Source: JALQXV01 sp051005235 (GTDB lineage Bacteria > Patescibacteriota > Saccharimonadia > Saccharimonadales > 2-12-FULL-41-12). Taken from it: 11,242 nucleotides of DNA. The notes beneath the pieces were generated by a model. The model made no database searches. It was not told the origin of the DNA and saw nothing but the letters and a program-made list of their open reading frames with translations. The stretch is from the NCBI GenBank assembly GCA_051005235.1, contig JBPCJO010000037.1:1-11242 (forward strand), written 5' to 3'. Both the position numbers and the translations under genes were made by a program. Shown here in pieces: positions 1 through 7,520 of the stretch (position 1 is its first letter; every line of letters begins with the position of its first letter).

Positions 1-2
1 AG

Positions 3-1037
3 TTCCTGGGGCCGTTGACGCTGAAGCAGTTCATTTTTGGCGCTTCGGCGATATTTTTTGGGTACCTAGGTGTGTACGCGGTAACGCAGGGAGCGGCTTT
101 TCTGTTAACCGTGTTCGCGCCGCCGACTTTACTGGGCTTATTTTTAGCGATTCCGTGGAACAAAGACCAGCCGACCGAGGTGTGGGTACTGGCCAAGATC
201 CGGTTTCGGGTAAAACCGCGGTCGCGCATTTGGGACCAAGCCGGGCTAGAAGAGTTGGTTACGATTACCGTACCAAAAGTCATCGAAATATCTAAAACAG
301 ATGGCTTAAACCAGGCCGAGGTGCAAAGCCGGCTCAAGGCGCTGGCCGATACGATTGATACGCGCGGGTGGGCGACTAAGAATGCTGGCTTAAATGACCA
401 TCTTCCGGTCTTGGGTGACCGGCTGGTTAGTCCGTCGATGATACCGCGGCCGGTACCCGAGATAGATGTTAGCTCTTACCGGGACGTGCTTGATGTAGAT
501 ACCGCCGTGTCAGAAAATTTTACCCAGATGATGCAGACCAGCAGCCAAGACCAACGCCGCCATTCCCTCGAGAAGATGGATCGGGTTCGGCAGGGCGAAT
601 CGATTGGGTCAGTCCAGCAACCGACCATCAACTTTACGCCACCCGTCGCGGTTGGCCAGCCAGCGCCAGCTGTGCCGTACACTTCTGCCGAGCAGGCGCT
701 AAGTTACCAGCTACGCGAACAACGTGACGCCGGCGCGTTGGTAAACAGCCATATGCGCACGCTCTCTACCCACCCGGCGGGCGAATTAATCACAGCAGAG
801 CCAGCCAAAAAATTGTCCGTGGCTGCGCAACCGGCGAGCACCCAATCGTCTAGCGCAACAGACGATGTAACCGCTGTTGAAGAGCCGGTCAAAGAAGCAC
901 AAGCGCCAATGACAAAGGTTGCGAATCCTGCTATACTTGATCTTGCTCAGAATAACGATTTAGACATCGCCACACTCGCGAGGCAAGCCAAGAGAAATGA
1001 CTCGGACGAGGATGAAGTCGTGATCACACTTCGTTAA
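3..1037 (+). CDS. PrgI-family T4SS inner-membrane protein with long C-terminal tail (5' partial)
   Basis: The frame is open to the left edge and the first visible residues, FLGPLTLKQF, match the early conserved segment of PrgI-family proteins, so the true start lies upstream; the TTG at 15 is inside the gene. Two hydrophobic segments follow closely (about visible residues 10-28 and 31-53), then a short basic/aromatic stretch (KIRFRVKPRSRIW). This is the VirB3-like PrgI layout, a small membrane component that works next to the VirB4 ATPase in Gram-positive-type T4SSs. PrgI proteins are usually little more than the two membrane segments; here about 270 further residues follow, polar, rich in Ala/Pro/Gln/Ser, with an acidic end (NDSDEDEVV). 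No domain is recognised in the tail. The stop is TAA. The VirB4-like genes directly downstream support the call. Confidence 0.8.
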   Translation, partial: FLGPLTLKQFIFGASAIFFGYLGVYAVTQGAAFLLTVFAPPTLLGLFLAIPWNKDQPTEVWVLAKIRFRVKPRSRIWDQAGLEELVTITVPKVIEISKTDGLNQAEVQSRLKALADTIDTRGWATKNAGLNDHLPVLGDRLVSPSMIPRPVPEIDVSSYRDVLDVDTAVSENFTQMMQTSSQDQRRHSLEKMDRVRQGESIGSVQQPTINFTPPVAVGQPAPAVPYTSAEQALSYQLREQRDAGALVNSHMRTLSTHPAGELITAEPAKKLSVAAQPASTQSSSATDDVTAVEEPVKEAQAPMTKVANPAILDLAQNNDLDIATLARQAKRNDSDEDEVVITLR

Positions 1038-1066
1038 ATATAAACAGTAATTTCGTTATAGAAGTA

Positions 1067-1074
1067 GGTGGGAG
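1067..1074 (+). promoter_or_regulatory. Ribosome binding site that decides the start of the VirB4 N-terminal-like gene
   Basis: GGTGGGAG lies 11 bases upstream of the ATG at 1086. An in-frame GTG at 1068 would lengthen the protein by six residues, but it sits inside this purine-rich site and has no site of its own, so ATG 1086 is preferred. I see no convincing promoter in the 48-base gap after the PrgI gene. Confidence 0.5.
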
Positions 1075-1085
1075 TTGATTCAAGA

Positions 1086-2018
1086 ATGAATCCAACCGAT
1101 CAGCAAAACCAGCCGCAAAACCAGCCACCACAAGTTTACCCCGCCCAGGGAGCTGTTTATGCTGACCCTAATCTGCCGCCACAACAATCAATGCCAGCCG
1201 ATCCACGGGCTAATTTTATGCCGGCCATGAACCCGGGCGTAGTTATCCCTGGGAACCCGAATGCGCCTATCCAAACAAAACCGCACGTAAACAAAAACAG
1301 CACCCAAAATAACCTCCAGATTGCCGAGATTCGCGACGGCATTGTGATTATGGCCGACGGTTCATTCCGGTCGGTTATTATGCTCAAATCAATTAACTTT
1401 GACTTAATGAGCCCGGCCGAGCGCGAAGGTGTCGAATATAGCTACCAAGGGTTTTTAAACTCACTTTATTTTCCGTTGCAGATCTTTATCCGGTCCCAAA
1501 AAATCGATATCAAGCCATACCTCGACCGGCTCGATAAAATTCGTTCCGAACACGACAACATGTTGCTAGCACTGCTCATGGACGATTACATCGACTACGT
1601 TGACCAGATGGCAGCCCAAACAAATATTATGGATAAGAATTTTTATATTGTTATTCCGTTCTTGCCAAAACATGAGTCAGAAGCCTCCTCAAAGAAGTCG
1701 AACAAGAGCCTGATCGAGAGTATGTTTAGCATATTTAACACTACCAAAACACATGTCGTCATCGACGAGAAGAAGTTGGCAGAAGCCAAAGACGAGCTGC
1801 GCAACCGCGTTCAGGCCGTATTGGGCGGGCTTTTACAGTGCGGCGTGCAAGGGCTGCCGCTCGATACCCAGGAGTTGATTGAACTCTACTACGATGCTTA
1901 TAACCCGGACACGGCGACCCGCCAAAAACTCAACAATTTTGATGATTTACAGGTACCGATTGTGACTAAGGGCGAGGGCCAGGCGCCACAGCCAGGCCTA
2001 GAGAGGCAACTGCAGTAA
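1086..2018 (+). CDS. VirB4/TraC N-terminal-domain-like T4SS protein (separate from the ATPase)
   Basis: 310 residues from ATG 1086. Residues 1 to about 75 are Pro/Gln/Asn-rich low complexity with no signal peptide. From about residue 80 the protein is globular: IAEIRDGIVIMADGSFRSV, then a hydrophobic/aromatic strand-helix stretch (NSLYFPLQIFIRSQKIDI), resembling the N-terminal domain of VirB4/TraC ATPases, which contacts membrane partners. There is no Walker motif, so it is not an ATPase by itself. Genes like this stand directly before virB4 in many CPR genomes (from memory, not searched). Its TAA stop overlaps the next ATG by one base (TAATG), which suggests translational coupling and roughly equal production of both proteins. 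The middle is charged (KHESEASSKKSNKS). It probably acts on the cytoplasmic face of the membrane together with the ATPase. Confidence 0.72.
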   Translation: MNPTDQQNQPQNQPPQVYPAQGAVYADPNLPPQQSMPADPRANFMPAMNPGVVIPGNPNAPIQTKPHVNKNSTQNNLQIAEIRDGIVIMADGSFRSVIMLKSINFDLMSPAEREGVEYSYQGFLNSLYFPLQIFIRSQKIDIKPYLDRLDKIRSEHDNMLLALLMDDYIDYVDQMAAQTNIMDKNFYIVIPFLPKHESEASSKKSNKSLIESMFSIFNTTKTHVVIDEKKLAEAKDELRNRVQAVLGGLLQCGVQGLPLDTQELIELYYDAYNPDTATRQKLNNFDDLQVPIVTKGEGQAPQPGLERQLQ

Positions 2019-3934
2019 TGGCCTTTGGCAAAAAACAAGCACCGCCGCTCGACCCGGTCGCGATTGCCCAAGCACAGCGGGCCCGCGAAGAACAAGAAGT
2101 CGACCTGGCCTTTAAAAAGGGCATCACGGCACTGCGCGACTTTATCGCGCCGAGCTCGATCGAATACCACAAGACGCACTTCCAGCTCGGCACGCGCTAT
2201 GCCCGCTCGTACTACGTGTACGGCTATCCGCGCCAACTGACAACCGGCTGGATGAGCAGCATGGTTAACCTCGACGAAGTCATGGACGTATCTTTGTACG
2301 TGTACCCAGTCGAGAGCCAGATTGTACTTAATAACCTCCGTAAAAAGGTGGCTCAGTTAGAAGCCGGTATTCAAATTGACGCCGAAAAGGGTCGCGTGCG
2401 CGACCCGTCTAAACAATCGGCTATTCTTGATGCCGAAGAAATGCGTACCAAATTACAGGTCGGCGAAGAGCGATTCTTTAGGTTTGGCTTTTATTTTACG
2501 TTGTACGGAACGACCATGGACGACCTAGAATTTGTTGCTAATAAAGTCGAGTCGATCTTAGGCCAACAGCTCGTCTACTCAAAGCCAGCCAGCAGCCAGC
2601 AAGAGCAAGCGCTTAACAGCACTATGCCGCAGTTTATGGACCAGCTCCAGATTCGGCGCAACATGAACACCGGCGCCGTCAGCACCAGCTTTCCGTTTAC
2701 CAGCGCCGATTTAAGCCAAGATAACGGCATTTTGTACGGCATCAACATGCACAACAGCGGCTTGGTAATTTTTGACCGCTTTACGCTCGAAAATGGTAAT
2801 GCGGTCGTCTTTGCCAAATCTGGTGCCGGTAAAAGTTTTACCGTTAAGCTCGAAGCCCTGCGCAGCATGATGATCGGCACCGAAATCTTTATCATCGACC
2901 CAGAGAACGAATACCAGCGCATGTGCGAGGCAGTCGGTGGCGCCTATATCCGCCTCAGCCTTAACTCGACCGTCCGGATTAACCCCTTCGATTTGCCCCA
3001 GGTAATTGACGTCGACGAAGCCGATAACGCGCTGCGCAGCAACTTGATTACCCTGCACGGCTTGCTGCGCCTGATGATGGGTGGAGCCTCGGCCCAGATG
3101 GCCGGTGGTGGTGGCGCGGCCTTCGGTGCCATGAACCCCTCCGAAGAAGCCGACCTCGACGCCGCGCTGATTGAAACCTACGCCAAAGCTGGCATTACTA
3201 ACGACCCTCTAACTCATACGTCGATGCCGCCAACTATTACCGATCTTTACGACACGCTTTTGCATATGGGCGGCACCGGTCCGCAACTGGCCCAACGCCT
3301 GCGCAAATACACCAGCGGTACGTTTGCCGGCATCTTTTCGCAGCAAAGCAACATAAATATTAATAACCCGATGGTGGTGTTTAACATTCGCGACCTCGAA
3401 GATGAACTGCGCCCGGTTGCCATGTACATCGTCCTCAACTTTATCTGGAATAAGACTAAAAGCGACAAAAAGAAGCGCATTTTGATCGTCGACGAAGCCT
3501 GGCAACTGATGAAATACGAAGATAGTGCCAACTTTTTGTTTAGCCTGGCCAAGCGCGCCCGTAAGTATAACCTCGGCATTAGCACCATCACGCAAGACGT
3601 CGAAGACTTTATGGGCTCGCGCATGGGACGGGCGATTGTGGCTAACTCCTCTATGCAGATCTTGCTCAAGCAATCGACCTCGGCGGTTGACGTGTTGGCA
3701 GACGTCTTTAAGCTAACCAGCGAAGAGCGCAAACGCCTCAGCCAGTTCCCGGTCGGGCAGGGGCTCTTCTTTGCTGGCCAAAACCACGTCCACATTCAAG
3801 TAACCGCCAGTACCACCGAAACCAGTCTGATAACCACTAACCCCGAGCAAGTACGCCAAATCGAACAAGCCGCCGAAATGGTAGGCGGGCAGGGCACGAT
3901 AGACCTGCAGAATAGGCTTACCCCAGGAATGTAG
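2018..3934 (+). CDS. virB4: VirB4-family type IV secretion ATPase
   Basis: 638 residues. It is the energising ATPase of a T4SS: it hydrolyses ATP on the cytoplasmic face to drive assembly and transport. Residues 1-250 form the VirB4 N-terminal part. The Walker A motif is AKSGAGKS at residues 266-273 (K272, S273), followed by the family-typical FIIDPENEY segment. Walker B is ILIVDEAW at 488-495 (D492, E493), followed by the VirB4/TraG-like run of RARKYN, a TQDVEDF motif, and an IVANSS segment. All expected ATPase motifs are present, so it is probably active. A Gly/Ala/Met-rich insertion (about residues 349-373, MMGGASAQMAGGGG) looks flexible. It is shorter than classic VirB4 proteins (about 800 residues), and the preceding gene may supply part of the missing N-terminal mass. 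GAGAGG-like site GAGAGG at 2001-2006 lies 11 bases before the ATG. Codons are noticeably C/G-ending compared with the genes after 7107. Confidence 0.92.
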   Translation: MAFGKKQAPPLDPVAIAQAQRAREEQEVDLAFKKGITALRDFIAPSSIEYHKTHFQLGTRYARSYYVYGYPRQLTTGWMSSMVNLDEVMDVSLYVYPVESQIVLNNLRKKVAQLEAGIQIDAEKGRVRDPSKQSAILDAEEMRTKLQVGEERFFRFGFYFTLYGTTMDDLEFVANKVESILGQQLVYSKPASSQQEQALNSTMPQFMDQLQIRRNMNTGAVSTSFPFTSADLSQDNGILYGINMHNSGLVIFDRFTLENGNAVVFAKSGAGKSFTVKLEALRSMMIGTEIFIIDPENEYQRMCEAVGGAYIRLSLNSTVRINPFDLPQVIDVDEADNALRSNLITLHGLLRLMMGGASAQMAGGGGAAFGAMNPSEEADLDAALIETYAKAGITNDPLTHTSMPPTITDLYDTLLHMGGTGPQLAQRLRKYTSGTFAGIFSQQSNININNPMVVFNIRDLEDELRPVAMYIVLNFIWNKTKSDKKKRILIVDEAWQLMKYEDSANFLFSLAKRARKYNLGISTITQDVEDFMGSRMGRAIVANSSMQILLKQSTSAVDVLADVFKLTSEERKRLSQFPVGQGLFFAGQNHVHIQVTASTTETSLITTNPEQVRQIEQAAEMVGGQGTIDLQNRLTPGM

Positions 3935-3939
3935 ACATT

Positions 3940-6900
3940 ATGGCATCAGGAACAAAAACACCAGAAAAAAACGATCACGGCGACGACGTAAAAAAACCGC
4001 TCTTCCCATCGGACGGCAGTTCGGTTGACGATTTAAACAATCAGTTTAATATGCCCTCGGCCGATAGCCGATTTGACCAGATCCATGACCTGCAAAAGCA
4101 AGTAGAGCAGGACGGTTCAGGCTATGACCAAGATGACCCGCGTTCTAAAGCTGCCTCCCGATCCAGCCTTGGCTCCCAAGAAGAAGCAGCTGGTAGCGGC
4201 GCATCTGGCGCGGTTGGCTCAGCCGAAGGCTCATTGCAAAACCGGGTTGCGGACGCCGAAGCAAAAGGCAAAGCCAAGCGCGGCAGCGGTCTGTACAGCG
4301 GCAAAGAAAAAGGTGGCCGCTTTGGCGGCGGCCTCGGCGGGTTGCGCGGCAAACTCACTAACATGACCCGCAAGCGCGTTGCCACGATCGCGGTGACTGC
4401 CGTAGTGGGCGGAGGCGGCATCTTTAGCTTTAGCATCTTGTCTGGCCCGTTCCAATTTATCCATATGGCCAAATTGTTAGACGGATTTCACCTTGATACT
4501 AACAAAGACACCTCTGACACCCGTTTTATTAAATCGGCCCGCTATATTTTTTACGTGTCAAAGCCGGGCAGTCCGATAGAAAAAGTTCGGCTTGGTTATT
4601 TTGGCAATAAAATAGCAAAGAGAGTCGAAACCAACTTGCTCGAAAAAGCAGGCGTAAAAGTTGAGTTCGAAAACGGCCGCGGCCGCTTTGTAGTTGACCC
4701 CAAAAAACTAGCCGGCACAGATTACGACGGCTTTAAAAATAAAAGTCCGGCCGAGCTTAAGGCACACCTCGAGAAAATCAATCCGGGCGTACCGATCACC
4801 ACTAATCCAGATGGCACACTGAATCTCGGCGGCGACGGCATGAAGTCCCGGCAAGAGCGACGGTTGATTAAATCCCTTATGGGACCAGCTGGCTACAAAG
4901 GAGTGCCTTCTAGTGTGGCCTTCCGCGTTACTGCAAAACGGTGGGGAGCGACACTCCACCCAATCAAAAAAGTTGACCGAGCGGTTGAAAAAAAGGCGTC
5001 AGAGCGCATAAAAGACTGGAGAAAAAAGCGGGCAAACCGGATTAATAACGGGGAACGGGTTACTCGGGTACCGTTTGGAGGCGCTGACCCCTCCGATGCT
5101 GCCAAAGAGGCAAATGCTACTGCCCAAGAAGGTGACGCGACCGGAACAGCAGTATCCGAGGGAGATGCAACAAAACTTGATGAGTTCCGGCAAAGCCTAG
5201 GCGGCAAAGTTGTAGGCGGTGGCTTGGTAGCAACCGGCACACTATGCTTACTGAGAGACTTAGATAAATTGGCGGGGGCCGAAAAGCAAGCTAAAGTAGT
5301 TGCCCCCATGATTCGGATGTTCACTGAATTGTTGTCACTTGGTAGCCAAGGACCAAGTGGCGATGACCTAACCGCCGAACAAATGGGCTACTACGCCAAG
5401 CAACTACACGGCATAGATTCACGCGGTACCGACCCCGCAACCGGTAAAGAGAACAGAAGTGGTTGGAACGAGGCAGAAAGCTTACGAGCCGAACAGGGTA
5501 AAGAAAAAGGAGGGGTAGCACCAACCGGTACCGTTAAAACCGCTGGTAAGGACGGCTCGCCGTTTAGCTTCACCAGCGAAGGCGCGTTGGGCGAGGGACT
5601 CGATAAAGCCTGCAGCACAGCCGGTATAGCCATTCAGCTAGGCCTTAGCGCGGTTACCGGAGGAGTAGCTAGTACACTGTTTGGTACCGCGGTAGGTCTT
5701 GCCGCCGGACCAACGATTATGAAGCAGGCCGCCGACTGGCTATCCGGCAACGCCATTGATCCATTTGCCGTCGGTGCCGACTACGGCAACATTGTAACTT
5801 ACGGCGGCCGCATGACGGCTAACTCTCAGATGGTTTCGGCGGGTGGCCGGGAACTCGACGAGAATGAAGAAAAGCAAGTCGATACACTCGCTCGCGAAGG
5901 TGCCAACGAAGACTTTCAGATGCGCAGCTTCGCCTCTCGGACGTTCGACATCAACGACACAAGGTCATTGGCTTCTACGGTTGCCTTTAGCGGCGCTACC
6001 AATATCCAATCTGGGGTCACCGAAAGCCTGACTAACCCAGTGGCGATAATCAGCAACACCTGGTTCGCCCAAAAACTGTTCGGTGCCCAGGCCAGCGCCC
6101 AAAACCCCAGCAACGGAGTCGATTATGACTATGGCTTTAAACAATATGGCTTTAGCGAAGCCGAGCAAGACAGCCCAATCGTCGATAACCCCTACGAGAA
6201 CGCTCGAGCGGTGCTAGCCTTGATGCCATCATACGACTGCGAAGCTCGAAATCTACCTCATAATTGTGTTTTTGAAAATAACTTTATGAGCGAAAAGGTT
6301 AGAGATTGCTTTGGCGTACATATCCAATGGCCCACCTACGACATCGTCTCGTTTAACGAATTCAAAGACGGCAAACCGCCAGACCCCACCAAACTGCCCG
6401 CCGAATGCAACGACCCCTCCGAAGAATGGATGCGCATTCGCTTTTACATCTTAGACACCCAAACGATGGCGGGAGCTACTTGTTATGAGGATACGGAGGC
6501 ATCGGAGGAGGCTTGCGCGCTGGTAGCAGCAGACGAAACTGGCGGGAGTGGAAACGCAGGAGCTGGCAGCAGCTCGGGCGCGGAAACAGGCGTAACTGGA
6601 GTAGGCGGAGCAAGAATTGCCTCGGTAGCAGAAGCCGAATTTGCTAAAAACGGGAATAAAGTCCTTGAGACCTGTGGCCCTAATTGTGGCCCCGAAGTTC
6701 AAAAATACACCGGCGGCCCTAGCGGAACTAGTGCGCCGTGGTGCGCCTGGTTTGTAAGCTGGGTTTACCGCGAAGCGGGTTTTGAGTTCAAAGGGGCGCC
6801 GGCCGGTAGTGATGGGAATATCCCAGCGGTTGCAGGTCTAGTATCTTGGTTTAAACAATACGGGATTCACTTTACCCCTAACTCTAGCCAGTACAAGCCT

Positions 6901-7101
6901 CAGCCGGGCGATGTCGTTATGTACGGAGGAAACGTGCACACCGGAATTGTCGTTAAGGTTACCGGAGACACCATCGAGACAATCGAGGGCAACACCAGTG
7001 CTGACGGCAACTTTAGCGCCGACGGGGGCACCGTTGGGCGCAAAACGTTTAACTATAAAACCTATAGTTCACGAAGCATTGAATTTGGAAGGCTGAAGTA
7101 G
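3940..7101 (+). CDS. Large T4SS-associated membrane protein with C-terminal CHAP peptidoglycan hydrolase domain
   Basis: 1053 residues. Residues 1-145 are polar, Gly/Ser/Lys-rich and very basic just before a membrane segment at 147-167, which predicts N-inside, C-outside. Weaker hydrophobic stretches lie at 424-438 and 561-590, so further membrane passes are possible. The middle is unassigned. About residues 765-875 hold several spaced cysteines (YDCEAR, NCVFEN, RDCFG, AECND, ATCYE, EACAL), fitting disulfides outside the cell. A Gly/Ser linker (about 866-890) leads to a CHAP domain: APWCAWFVSWVYREAG with catalytic Cys935, the PGDVVMYGG turn, His1000 in VHTGIVV, and Glu1016/Asn1018 in IEGNTS. 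CHAP domains are amidases or endopeptidases cutting the stem or cross-bridge of peptidoglycan. Size and position after virB4 suggest a VirB6-like channel part fused to a wall hydrolase, as in Gram-positive T4SSs; the VirB6 part is inference. AGGA at 3925-3928 precedes the ATG, five bases after the virB4 stop. Confidence 0.82.
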   Translation: MASGTKTPEKNDHGDDVKKPLFPSDGSSVDDLNNQFNMPSADSRFDQIHDLQKQVEQDGSGYDQDDPRSKAASRSSLGSQEEAAGSGASGAVGSAEGSLQNRVADAEAKGKAKRGSGLYSGKEKGGRFGGGLGGLRGKLTNMTRKRVATIAVTAVVGGGGIFSFSILSGPFQFIHMAKLLDGFHLDTNKDTSDTRFIKSARYIFYVSKPGSPIEKVRLGYFGNKIAKRVETNLLEKAGVKVEFENGRGRFVVDPKKLAGTDYDGFKNKSPAELKAHLEKINPGVPITTNPDGTLNLGGDGMKSRQERRLIKSLMGPAGYKGVPSSVAFRVTAKRWGATLHPIKKVDRAVEKKASERIKDWRKKRANRINNGERVTRVPFGGADPSDAAKEANATAQEGDATGTAVSEGDATKLDEFRQSLGGKVVGGGLVATGTLCLLRDLDKLAGAEKQAKVVAPMIRMFTELLSLGSQGPSGDDLTAEQMGYYAKQLHGIDSRGTDPATGKENRSGWNEAESLRAEQGKEKGGVAPTGTVKTAGKDGSPFSFTSEGALGEGLDKACSTAGIAIQLGLSAVTGGVASTLFGTAVGLAAGPTIMKQAADWLSGNAIDPFAVGADYGNIVTYGGRMTANSQMVSAGGRELDENEEKQVDTLAREGANEDFQMRSFASRTFDINDTRSLASTVAFSGATNIQSGVTESLTNPVAIISNTWFAQKLFGAQASAQNPSNGVDYDYGFKQYGFSEAEQDSPIVDNPYENARAVLALMPSYDCEARNLPHNCVFENNFMSEKVRDCFGVHIQWPTYDIVSFNEFKDGKPPDPTKLPAECNDPSEEWMRIRFYILDTQTMAGATCYEDTEASEEACALVAADETGGSGNAGAGSSSGAETGVTGVGGARIASVAEAEFAKNGNKVLETCGPNCGPEVQKYTGGPSGTSAPWCAWFVSWVYREAGFEFKGAPAGSDGNIPAVAGLVSWFKQYGIHFTPNSSQYKPQPGDVVMYGGNVHTGIVVKVTGDTIETIEGNTSADGNFSADGGTVGRKTFNYKTYSSRSIEFGRLK

Positions 7102-7106
7102 CTGTT

Positions 7107-7514
7107 ATGAATTTTATAGCCAAGCACACAACAGCTGCCGCGGTAATATTTGTGTTAATTTTTATATCTTCAACACTGTTTTTATTTCGCGGGCAACCCG
7201 ACAAGTCTGTAGAAAAGAGCAATACCCCCAGCTTTAATAACCCGCCTATACTGGAAGAGCCAGAGCCAGACTTAACAAGTGTTAACCCCGAGGAAAACCA
7301 CCCAATTTTATCTAAGGCTGGCCTTCCTCACGAAGAAGACGCCTATGCCATAACCTATCGTTTCGACGACCAAGCTCCTTCGGGAGTAGTTATTGTAGTA
7401 ATAGATAAGGTTAACAAAACTGTTTCCGATAAGGTGCGTAGCACAGCCATAAATTACTTAAAAACACGAAGTGTTCCAGTGGAATCTCTGACTGTTGAGT
7501 ATAGGGCAAGGTAG
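7107..7514 (+). CDS. Small single-pass membrane protein, unknown function
   Basis: 135 residues. Residues 1-8 are short and basic; 9-27 form one strong hydrophobic segment, then RGQPDK, predicting a membrane anchor or uncleaved signal with the rest outside. The outer part starts with a Pro/Asn/Glu-rich linker (about 35-68) and ends in a small alpha/beta-looking region (YAITYRFDDQAPSGVVIVVI ... SVPVESLTVEYRAR), which could be a compact fold. No known family is recognised and no catalytic motif is visible. It begins five bases after the CHAP gene stop and is followed after six bases by the hydrolase gene, so it is almost certainly co-transcribed. A GGAAGG lies 14 bases before the ATG, far for a ribosome site, so translation may depend on coupling to the upstream gene. 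A role as a small assembly or adaptor subunit of the same machine is only a guess from position. Confidence 0.72.
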   Translation: MNFIAKHTTAAAVIFVLIFISSTLFLFRGQPDKSVEKSNTPSFNNPPILEEPEPDLTSVNPEENHPILSKAGLPHEEDAYAITYRFDDQAPSGVVIVVIDKVNKTVSDKVRSTAINYLKTRSVPVESLTVEYRAR

Positions 7515-7520
7515 ATACGT

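Noticed and set aside
1038..1085. Internal promoter in the gap after the PrgI gene
   Set aside because: A TATA-like TTATAG is present but no matching -35 at proper distance is seen.
3209..3795. Long open frames on the minus strand opposite virB4 (up to about 180 codons)
   Set aside because: They lie entirely inside a well-supported gene, have no ribosome site or recognisable family, and arise from its strong C/G codon preference.
5336..5359. Perfect 7-base inverted repeat CACTTGG/CCAAGTG with 10-base loop
   Set aside because: It is inside the CHAP gene, has no T-run after it, and is short enough to occur by chance.
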